DNA of 6,140 nt. Source: Bacillota bacterium (GTDB lineage Bacteria > Bacillota_I > Bacilli_A > RF39 > UBA660). A program made the translations under genes and the position numbers. Every line of letters starts with the position of its first letter. The first letter of the stretch is position 1. The notes under the pieces are model-generated. The model searched no databases. It had not been told where the DNA came from and saw only the letters and a list, made by a program, of their open reading frames with translations. The stretch is from NCBI GenBank assembly GCA_023430885.1, contig JAEYYH010000024.1, forward strand, positions 1-6,140, given 5' to 3'. Positions 1-5,499 of the stretch are shown here, piece after piece.

Positions 1-1695
1 GTGACGGACTTCTGCGAGCGGCGCTCGGTCGAATGGGCCGACGTGCTGGTCAGCCCGAGCGCCTTCATGCTGCGCTGGATGGCCGAGGCGGGCTGGACCC
101 TGCCGCCCCGCTCCGTCGTGCAGCAGAACATCCTCACCCCGCCGGACGGAGCCGCCGCCACGCAAGCGCCCCGGCGTCCCGTGGAAGAACTGGTGTTCTT
201 CGGACGGCTGGAACCGCGCAAGGGCCTGTTCGATTTCTGCGACGCGCTCGACCGGCTGGTCGCGTCGGGAGAGCCGCTGCCCGCCCGCGTCATCTTCCTC
301 GGCAAGCTGGCGCCGCGCGCCGACATCGACGTTGCCGCGGTCCTGGCCGCGCGCGCCGAACGATGGCCTTTCCCCCACGCCATCGTCGGCGACAAGGACA
401 CCGCCGCGGCTCTTGCCCTGCTGGCCGCGCCGGGGCGGCTGGCCGTCATTCCCTCGCGGCTGGAGAATTCCCCCTACACGGTGCTGGAGGCCCTGGCCCA
501 CGGCGTGCCGTTCGTCGCCCGCGCGACCGGCGGCATCGCCGAGTTGATCCATCCCGGCGACCGGACGGATACCGTCTATGACGGGCCGGGGCCGGTGCTC
601 GCTCAGTGTCTGGCCGCCGTGCTGACGGACGGCGCGCGCATCGCCCGCCCCAGCGTTCCCTTCACCGAAACGCGCGCCGGCTGGTGCAAAGCGCATGACG
701 CGGGATTCTGGACCAACGCCGGAACGGCAACGGAGGACGCGTCCGGCGAACCGCCGCTGGTTTCGATCTGCATCGCCCATCACAACCGGCCGCGCGATCT
801 CGTGCAGGCGGTGGGCTCGGCCCTCGCGCAGAGCCATCCCCGCTGCGAAGTGCTGGTGGTCGACGACGGCTCGACCGACCCGGCGGTGCCGGCGCTTCTG
901 GACCGTCTGGAACGGGACCATGCCGGGCGGCTGCGCGTGATCCGCCAGGACAACCGTTACCTGGGCGCCGCGCGCAACCGGGCCGCGGCGGAGGCGCGGG
1001 GCGAGTATCTGCTGTTCCTGGACGACGACAATCTGGCCCGCCCGGAGGAGGTAGCGATTTTCGTCGCCGCGGCCCGGCGGACCGGGGCCGACGTGCTGAC
1101 TTGCGTGACCGAGGTGTTCGAGGGCGACGATCCGCCCGCACCGGGCACCACGCCCGCGGCGGTCTGGCTGCCGCTGGGCGGGGCGGTGGCGGCAGGCTTC
1201 TACAACAACGTGTTCGGCGACGCCAACGCGCTGGTCCGTCGCGACACCTTCCTGACGCTCGGCGGCTTCACCGAGGAGCATGGGCTGGGGCATGAGGACT
1301 TGGAGTTCTTCGCCAAGGCCGCCCTGGCAGGCCACCGCGTGGAGTGCGTCCCGGAGCCGCTCTACTGGTACCGTCGCCGGCCGAGCGGCATGCTGCTGTC
1401 CCAGCGCGCCCGCTCCGACAATTTCCTGCGCAGCGTCCGCCCCTATCTGGCGGCGGCTCCGGCGGATTGGCGGCCTCTGCTGCTCCATGCACTCGGTCTC
1501 AAGCAGGCCGCCGACACGGCACCCGTCCAGCCGTCCGGTGCGGTTTCGAGCGATTCCGCTCCTCTTCTGCATTCTGCCCTGGCCGACCGCGCGGCATGGC
1601 TGGAGGCCGAACTGGCCGCCGTCCACCGGTCGACCTCCTGGCGGCTCACCGCCCCGGTACGCTGGATCGGACGGTGGCTGAGCAAGCAGCGCTGA
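1..1695 (+). CDS. Bifunctional glycosyltransferase, GT4 domain fused to GT2 domain (5'-truncated by window)
   Basis: Likely a cytoplasmic enzyme making two successive sugar transfers in surface glycan assembly. Residue numbers count from window base 1. Residues 1-215 are the C-terminal part of a GT-B fold GT4 enzyme: GRLEPRKG at 68-75 is the usual entry to the nucleotide-sugar domain, and E155 and E163 form the E-x7-E donor-binding motif, followed by GVPFVARATGG. Residues 252-480 are a GT-A fold GT2 domain: VSICIAHHNRP at 254-264, DDGS at 288-291, DDD at 341-343 (the metal-binding DxD) and HED at 431-433 (probable catalytic base region). The tail (526-564) is a short helical stretch ending in STSWRLTAPVR, a motif seen at the ends of many bacterial glycosyltransferases. 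The frame is open from base 1 and the GT4 N-terminal domain is missing, so the GTG at base 1 is probably an internal valine codon. Family assignment is firm; donor and acceptor are unknown. Confidence 0.93.
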   Translation: MTDFCERRSVEWADVLVSPSAFMLRWMAEAGWTLPPRSVVQQNILTPPDGAAATQAPRRPVEELVFFGRLEPRKGLFDFCDALDRLVASGEPLPARVIFLGKLAPRADIDVAAVLAARAERWPFPHAIVGDKDTAAALALLAAPGRLAVIPSRLENSPYTVLEALAHGVPFVARATGGIAELIHPGDRTDTVYDGPGPVLAQCLAAVLTDGARIARPSVPFTETRAGWCKAHDAGFWTNAGTATEDASGEPPLVSICIAHHNRPRDLVQAVGSALAQSHPRCEVLVVDDGSTDPAVPALLDRLERDHAGRLRVIRQDNRYLGAARNRAAAEARGEYLLFLDDDNLARPEEVAIFVAAARRTGADVLTCVTEVFEGDDPPAPGTTPAAVWLPLGGAVAAGFYNNVFGDANALVRRDTFLTLGGFTEEHGLGHEDLEFFAKAALAGHRVECVPEPLYWYRRRPSGMLLSQRARSDNFLRSVRPYLAAAPADWRPLLLHALGLKQAADTAPVQPSGAVSSDSAPLLHSALADRAAWLEAELAAVHRSTSWRLTAPVRWIGRWLSKQR

Positions 1696-1771
1696 TCGCG
1701 CAAAGAGAAAATCGGCCCAGTGACAGAAAACAGACACGCCTGCCCATAAGGCTATCGGCCATAAGTCCCGG

Positions 1772-1800
1772 TTGCCCCTGTCCTCGCGAGTTCGTATTCC
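1772..1800 (+). promoter_or_regulatory. Weak sigma-70-like promoter candidate for the FkbM gene
   Basis: TTGCCC at 1772-1777 (4 of 6 to the TTGACA consensus) is separated by exactly 17 bp from TATTCC at 1795-1800 (3 of 6 to TATAAT). This would start transcription near 1807 and give a leader of about 80 nt containing the possible hairpin at 1835-1897. The match is poor and the gene could equally be read through from the upstream glycosyltransferase. Confidence 0.17.
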
Positions 1801-1834
1801 TGAAGGAGATTGCAAAAGTCAATTTTGAACGCAC

Positions 1835-1897
1835 GCAAGCATCTTCAACTCTCCTTTTTCTGAAACAGGACAAGGCTTAAGGGGGAAACATGCTTGC
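1835..1897 (+). promoter_or_regulatory. Possible leader RNA fold masking the FkbM ribosome site and start codon
   Basis: GCAAGCAT at 1835-1842 is perfectly complementary to ATGCTTGC at 1890-1897, which includes the ATG start codon. Nested inside, TCTCCTT at 1850-1856 can pair with the Shine-Dalgarno segment AAGGGGG at 1879-1885 (seven pairs, two of them G-U). The two helices are compatible, so one RNA fold would hide both the ribosome site and the start codon. The pairing is seen directly; a regulatory role is inference and chance is not excluded. No known riboswitch class is recognised. Confidence 0.3.
1879..1887 (+). promoter_or_regulatory. Ribosome binding site of the FkbM methyltransferase gene
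   Basis: The purine run AAGGGGGAA ends two bases before the ATG at 1890; counting from the AAGG core (1879-1882) the spacing is 7 nt. It fixes the start at 1890, and no other start codon near it has such a site. Its five-G run is unusual and lets it pair with the pyrimidine tract at 1850-1856. Confidence 0.7.
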
Positions 1898-2723
1898 ATT
1901 CTCAGGAAACGCCAAGAACTTCTTTAAAAAATCATTGCAGATATGGCGCGCTTCTGATCACAGAGCGATCCGCCGTAATGTTGTCTTCGACCTCGGCATG
2001 AACAAGGGGGAAGATTCTGCCTTCTATCTCAGGAAGGGCTTCAACGTTGTTGCGGTCGAGGCAAATCCGATGATCAGCCGAAGAAACTCTGAATCGTTCT
2101 CCCTGTATGCCGAGCGCGGTCAGCTTACGATCTTGAACATTGGCATATGGAGCGAGGAAAAGGAGCTTCTCTTCTACGCCAATCTGGACAATGACCACTG
2201 GAGCTCCTTCGATCCATCCTATGGCTGTCGGGACGGAACGCGCTTTGAAACCACGCAAGTCCCATGCGTCCGGGTAGAAACACTGTTCGAACGCTTCGGT
2301 ACGCCCCATTACATGAAAATCGACGTCGAAGGGGCGGACCGGCTGATCTTGTCCGACATGCGGACGCTCACGGCGCGTCCGGCTTTCGTCTCGGTCGAGG
2401 AATATGGGGTCCTGTGCATCGACGATCTGCACGCGCTGGGTTACGACCGCTTCCAGATCGTGCCGCAAAGCGCCCGGCTGAAGGCCCAGTACACCCCGCC
2501 CATGCCGGCCCGCGAGGGCGTCTATGTCCCCGCCTCGTTCAACGGCAACGATTCCGGCCTGTTCGGTCACGAACTGCCCCAGGACAAATGGCGCTCCTTC
2601 ACCGACATCCGCGCCGACTTCCTATCCGGCGTGCGCGGCGAAGACCATGTCTACAAGGGTCCCGAAGGGGAGTGGTTCGACGTCCACGCCACGACGGCCA
2701 AGATTCTGAACGCCGGATCGTGA
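1890..2723 (+). CDS. FkbM-family SAM-dependent methyltransferase
   Basis: A 277-residue cytoplasmic enzyme expected to transfer a methyl group from S-adenosylmethionine, usually to a hydroxyl of a sugar or other small acceptor. The Rossmann-fold hallmarks are present: VVFDLGMNKGEDSAF at 31-45 (SAM-binding loop), the acidic end of strand two in VAVEANP at 54-60 (E57), VRVETLFERFG at 127-137, and YMKIDVEGAD at 141-150, the typical FkbM strand-four block. The later segment FNGNDSGLFGHELP (217-230) resembles a conserved block I recall from polysaccharide-locus members of the family. The length is complete for the family. The N-terminal 30 residues are basic and before the fold. GC is about 49 % over the first half and about 65 % in the second half, unlike the neighbours, which suggests foreign or mosaic origin. 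It lies in a glycosyltransferase locus, so glycan O-methylation is the likely role; the substrate cannot be named. Confidence 0.92.
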   Translation: MLAFSGNAKNFFKKSLQIWRASDHRAIRRNVVFDLGMNKGEDSAFYLRKGFNVVAVEANPMISRRNSESFSLYAERGQLTILNIGIWSEEKELLFYANLDNDHWSSFDPSYGCRDGTRFETTQVPCVRVETLFERFGTPHYMKIDVEGADRLILSDMRTLTARPAFVSVEEYGVLCIDDLHALGYDRFQIVPQSARLKAQYTPPMPAREGVYVPASFNGNDSGLFGHELPQDKWRSFTDIRADFLSGVRGEDHVYKGPEGEWFDVHATTAKILNAGS

Positions 2724-2739
2724 CGGCCCTGCATCGTCA
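2721..2739. repeat. Short inverted repeat containing both convergent stop codons
   Basis: TGACG (2721-2725) and CGTCA (2735-2739) are inverted copies flanking a 9-bp centre. The left arm begins with the TGA stop of the FkbM gene and the right arm ends with the complement of the TGA stop of the membrane glycosyltransferase gene on the minus strand. Five pairs without a T-run are too little for a bidirectional intrinsic terminator. Only 13 bp separate the two genes. Confidence 0.35.
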
Positions 2740-4368
2740 GGAGCCTTTGCGCAGGAACAGCGTCATGCCCTCGTCAAAGGGCTGGGACTGGAAGGCGGTG
2801 TCCGCTTCCAGTCGGCGACGGACCGGGATGTTGGTCTGGTTCAGAAAATCCCCCTGTCGCTCCAGGTCGGAATCGAGCATGACGATCCGGTTGATGTTCA
2901 TGTCCGCCAGACGCTTCCAGGCGCTGTCCACGTCGGTCTGCGCGTAACCGAGGCTGATGTAGTAGCAACGCCAGCCGACCGCCGCACGCCCGCGCGCGGA
3001 CAGGAAGGACAGCGTGTTCGCGTTCAGCCAGGGCTGTTCGGTGCCGATCAGGTTGATGCGGCCGGCTTCGGAGGACGGGCAGGTCGCCTCGGCCAGACGC
3101 TCGACCACCGACAGGCGGGTTCCGTCGGTCACGCGGGCCTGAAGCCAGGGGTTGCCGGCATGGAGCGGCAACCACCCCAGCGCCATCGCGTGGACGATCC
3201 CCCACTGCAGGGCCAGGAAGCCGGCGACGGCCGCCGGCACCGCGGGACGCCCCGTCGCCGCCACGGCCACCGCCACCAGCAGGGCGACCGAGGGGAACAG
3301 GGGCAGGAGGAAGCGGCTCTCCTCATTGATGTTCAGGCTGAAGGCGGTCAGGACGACGGCGATCTGCGCAAGCGCCGCGATCACCAGCGGAACGGAGGGT
3401 CCGAGGTCCGGGGTGGCGGCGGAGCGTCCCCGCAGCATCCGCCACGCCAGAAGGGCAAGGACCACCAGCGCCGCGAGAAGGGCGGCCGCCGCCGCGTCCG
3501 GCAGCAGCAGCGCCGCCTTCAGGCTGCCCAGCCAGAAAACCAGCTTGGTGGAGAAATCGCCCACGGTGCCGTAATGGAGGGCCACGCTGCCGGTCGCCGA
3601 CTGGAACGCGTGGCGCAAGGTGTGCTCGGCGTTCACCACATACCAGCTGGCGGTGAGAGCCGTCATCCCCGCAGCAGCCACCAGCAGCAGGCCGGTCGCG
3701 GCCGGGTGTTCCGACCGCCGGGCCGGAGGCCGCCGGACCAGCCCCGCCAGGGCGACGAGCCCGAAGCCGAAGACGTAGACCGGACTGGTGGTCTTGGCCG
3801 CCAGCCCCAGCGCGGTCGCCAGGGAGAGCCAGGCGATCAGGCGGAGCCGCCCCATCCCCCCCCGATTGACCGCAACCCATAGAAACAGACAGACCGACAG
3901 GAGTTGAACCGGTTCGGCGAAATACTGGTGCGTCATGCCGACGAACAGGGGACTCGCCGCCATGGTCAGCACGCCGGCCCCGACGGCCGCCCATCCCGCC
4001 GGACCACGCGGCTCGAGAAGCCGGACGAGGCTGGCGCAGAGCAGCGCCAGACATGCGGCCTGCGTCGCCAGGATGGACAGCAACAGCGCCGGTTCCCATC
4101 CCAACAGACCGTTGAGGGGGGCGAAGAGCTGGCCGATCCAGACCACGGCGGGCGGCTTGCTGGCGACCGCATGCAGCATCAGCCGGCCCCAGCCGGCCAG
4201 ACCGTCGCGGACCGCCGTGCTCCACAAATCCGCGCTCACTTCCCCGTACCAGGATTGATCCCACGGCCAGACGTGGCGGTCGGTGAACACCCAAAGCAGG
4301 GAAGGGAGGAGAAGAAGCAGGACGGCGATCCTGCCGATGCGGGCGGGCGTGTCCGACGGGCCGTGCAT
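2737..4368 (-). CDS. Polytopic membrane glycosyltransferase, GT39/ArnT/PMT-like (GT-C fold)
   Basis: A 543-residue inner-membrane protein predicted to transfer a sugar from a polyprenyl-phosphate carrier to an acceptor on the periplasmic side. After a first membrane helix (about 13-28) comes DQSWYGE at 37-43; the acidic-x-x-x-Tyr layout in the first periplasmic loop is typical of GT39/ArnT-type enzymes, with D37 the probable catalytic/metal residue. SKPPAVVW at 70-77 matches the Lys-Pro-Pro region of the family, HQYFAEP at 147-153 a later loop, and NEESRFLLPLFP at 348-359 the acidic-Arg-x-x-Leu-Pro block before the last helices. About twelve hydrophobic segments run to residue 397, followed by a soluble tail of about 145 residues with cysteines at 430 and 468. 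The ATG at 4368 has an AGGGGAA site 10 nt upstream. It is divergent from the flippase-like gene and convergent with the FkbM gene. The exact sugar and acceptor are unknown; it may modify lipid A, O-antigen, another lipid or protein. Confidence 0.85.
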   Translation of the reverse strand: MHGPSDTPARIGRIAVLLLLLPSLLWVFTDRHVWPWDQSWYGEVSADLWSTAVRDGLAGWGRLMLHAVASKPPAVVWIGQLFAPLNGLLGWEPALLLSILATQAACLALLCASLVRLLEPRGPAGWAAVGAGVLTMAASPLFVGMTHQYFAEPVQLLSVCLFLWVAVNRGGMGRLRLIAWLSLATALGLAAKTTSPVYVFGFGLVALAGLVRRPPARRSEHPAATGLLLVAAAGMTALTASWYVVNAEHTLRHAFQSATGSVALHYGTVGDFSTKLVFWLGSLKAALLLPDAAAAALLAALVVLALLAWRMLRGRSAATPDLGPSVPLVIAALAQIAVVLTAFSLNINEESRFLLPLFPSVALLVAVAVAATGRPAVPAAVAGFLALQWGIVHAMALGWLPLHAGNPWLQARVTDGTRLSVVERLAEATCPSSEAGRINLIGTEQPWLNANTLSFLSARGRAAVGWRCYYISLGYAQTDVDSAWKRLADMNINRIVMLDSDLERQGDFLNQTNIPVRRRLEADTAFQSQPFDEGMTLFLRKGS

Positions 4369-4378
4369 GGATGGGCGA

Positions 4379-4385
4379 TTCCCCT
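4379..4385 (-). promoter_or_regulatory. Ribosome binding site of the GT39-like gene
   Basis: On the minus strand AGGGGAA precedes the ATG (4368-4366) by 10 nt. This supports that start; the next codons upstream in frame contain no ATG near this site. Confidence 0.5.
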
Positions 4386-4420
4386 GGAGATGCGGCGCGC
4401 CCGCGAAAGGCGCGAATTTG

Positions 4421-4472
4421 CGGAAGGCATAGCAATCTTACCGGTGGAAGGCTACAGTGCGCCCGCCTTCCG
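4421..4472. repeat. GGAAGGC repeat trio in the divergent spacer
   Basis: GGAAGGC occurs directly at 4422-4428 and 4446-4452 (24 bp apart, start to start) and inverted as GCCTTCC at 4465-4471. The outer pair extends to a perfect 8-bp inverted repeat, CGGAAGGC at 4421-4428 against GCCTTCCG at 4465-4472. The inner pair could form a 7-bp stem with a 12-nt loop 20 bp before the flippase-like start. It lies in the only region that can hold promoters for both divergent genes (4369-4491), where I see no strong -35/-10 pair on either strand. It could be an operator or leader hairpin; function is inferred. Confidence 0.35.
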
Positions 4473-4491
4473 TATTCCAAACGTCGTGTCG

Positions 4492-5499
4492 ATGAGATCC
4501 GAAGCCGCTCTGTTCACTCCCTCCCGTTCAGGGCATAAGATCCTACCGCTCTTGGGCAAGGTCGGGCTTACGGTGGCCTTGATCGGCTGGTTGATGGCCC
4601 AGGCCGATTGGGCGGGCATGGCGCACAGGCTGGCGAACGCGCCTCCGGGGCCGCTTCTGCTGGGGCTGGGGTTGAGCTTCCTCGCCGTCCTCTTCGCCGG
4701 CGAACGCTGGCGCGCCGCCTGCCGGGCTACCGGTCTGGTAATCGGCCCGGTGAAGGCGCTGATGCTGATGGCCGCCAGCCTGTTCTTCGGGCAGGTGCTG
4801 CCCGGCGCCATCGGCGGCGACGCGGTGCGCGGCTGGCTGACTTGGAAGGAAGGGCAATCCCCCGGCGCGGTGATCCTGGCGTTGGTGCTGGACCGCCTGC
4901 TCGCCCTGCTCGGCGTGTGCCTGCTGCTGTTCGCCGGCTTGCCGCGGCTGGCCGCCGTGGTGCCGCCGGACATGGCCTGGATGCTGCCGGTGCTGGTCCT
5001 GCTGGGGGTGGCAGGCTTCGCCGCCGGCCTGTCCATCGACCGCCTGCCGCTGCCGGGGGCCTTGCGCACGCACCGGCTGGTGAACGCCGCCTTCACCCTG
5101 GTCGCGCGGCTGCGCGCCGCCTTTCTGGCGCCGGCCACACTGAAGGCGCTCGGCCACAGCGTGCTGGTCCACATCTGCACGCTGGCCGCCACCCTGCTCT
5201 ACGCGCGGGCCATAGGCCTGTCCCTCGGCCCGTTCGATATCCTGGCGGTGATGCCGACCGCGATCATCGCGACGGCGTTGCCGATCTCACTGAACGGCTG
5301 GGGTGTGCGCGAGGGCACGATGGTGGCTGGCTTCGCCCTGTTCGGCGTTCCGTTCGAGGATGCCCTTCTGCTTTCCCTGATGATCGGGCTGTCGGTGACG
5401 CTGACGGCTCTTCCCGGCGGCCTTGCTTGGCTCGCCCTGTCCCGCGGAAGCCAAAGCGCTTCCGGAAACGCTGTTTCGGACCGTACCCATGACCGTTGA
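4492..5499 (+). CDS. Flippase-like integral membrane protein (UPF0104 / LPG_synthase_TM family)
   Basis: A 335-residue polytopic inner-membrane protein of the family annotated as flippase-like domain or lysylphosphatidylglycerol synthase transmembrane region. Family blocks are clear: ERWRAACRATG at 71-81, the loop LPGAIGGDAVR at 103-113, DR at 134-135 after the next helix, and ISLNGWGVREG at 265-275, followed by a final helix and GG at 309-310. About eight hydrophobic segments are visible. There is no soluble acyltransferase domain, so it is not a complete MprF-type enzyme. In glycan loci such proteins are thought to help move or handle polyprenyl-linked sugars, but the activity is poorly defined. 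The ATG at 4492 gives a normal family length; a GTG two codons upstream (4486) is also possible, and neither has a good ribosome site. The same frame stays open upstream to 3904, but that stretch is antisense to the GT39-like gene. Its stop lies inside the next gene. Confidence 0.85.
   Translation: MRSEAALFTPSRSGHKILPLLGKVGLTVALIGWLMAQADWAGMAHRLANAPPGPLLLGLGLSFLAVLFAGERWRAACRATGLVIGPVKALMLMAASLFFGQVLPGAIGGDAVRGWLTWKEGQSPGAVILALVLDRLLALLGVCLLLFAGLPRLAAVVPPDMAWMLPVLVLLGVAGFAAGLSIDRLPLPGALRTHRLVNAAFTLVARLRAAFLAPATLKALGHSVLVHICTLAATLLYARAIGLSLGPFDILAVMPTAIIATALPISLNGWGVREGTMVAGFALFGVPFEDALLLSLMIGLSVTLTALPGGLAWLALSRGSQSASGNAVSDRTHDR

Larger units (their letters stand above)
1696..1889. other. Low-GC intergenic spacer before the FkbM gene
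   Basis: A 194-bp non-coding spacer. GC content falls from about 55-60 % just after the glycosyltransferase stop to about 40 % at 1801-1860 (counted by eye per line). I see no stem followed by a T-run that would make an intrinsic terminator for the upstream gene. Small landmarks are a CCATAAG direct repeat (1744-1750 and 1759-1765) and the 8-bp palindrome CTCGCGAG (1783-1790). An AAGGAG at 1803-1808 looks like a ribosome site but only a TTG two bases away follows, leading to a 17-codon frame, so I do not call a gene there. The 3' end carries the possible leader structure listed separately. Confidence 0.7.

Noticed and set aside
1740..1800. Possible intrinsic terminator after the glycosyltransferase gene
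   Set aside because: Only very short stems (such as GGC/GCC around 1750-1760 and the CTCGCGAG palindrome) without a following T-run.
1803..1862. Possible small gene after AAGGAG with a TTG start at 1810
   Set aside because: The TTG lies only about 2 nt from the ribosome-like site, the 17-codon product has no recognisable feature, and the region is better seen as leader or spacer.
1932..2570. 212-codon minus-strand open frame
   Set aside because: Antisense to the FkbM gene, which carries all family motifs and a good ribosome site; no recognisable domain in the antisense product.
3160..3882. 240-codon plus-strand open frame
   Set aside because: Low-complexity Arg/Gln/Gly product, antisense to the GT39-like gene with clear membrane helices and motifs; a shadow frame.
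4418..4458. Sigma-70 promoter for the flippase-like gene (TTGCGG at 4418, TACAGT at 4453)
   Set aside because: The two hexamers are 29 bp apart, far from the 16-18 bp needed, and no alternative partners fit.
3323..4480. 385-codon minus-strand open frame in another frame of the GT39-like gene
   Set aside because: Composition is Arg/Pro/Gly-rich without motifs, and it overlaps the real GT39-like frame throughout.
3904..4491. In-frame upstream extension of the flippase-like gene, giving a 531-residue protein
   Set aside because: The extension is rich in Arg, Gln, Gly and Pro with no family resemblance, and is exactly antisense to the well-supported GT39-like gene. It is an open-frame shadow of GC-rich codons.
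4452..5192. Two long minus-strand open frames (246 and 209 codons) across the flippase-like gene
   Set aside because: Products rich in Ser/Arg/Pro or Gln/His/Gly without domains; the plus-strand membrane protein explains the region.
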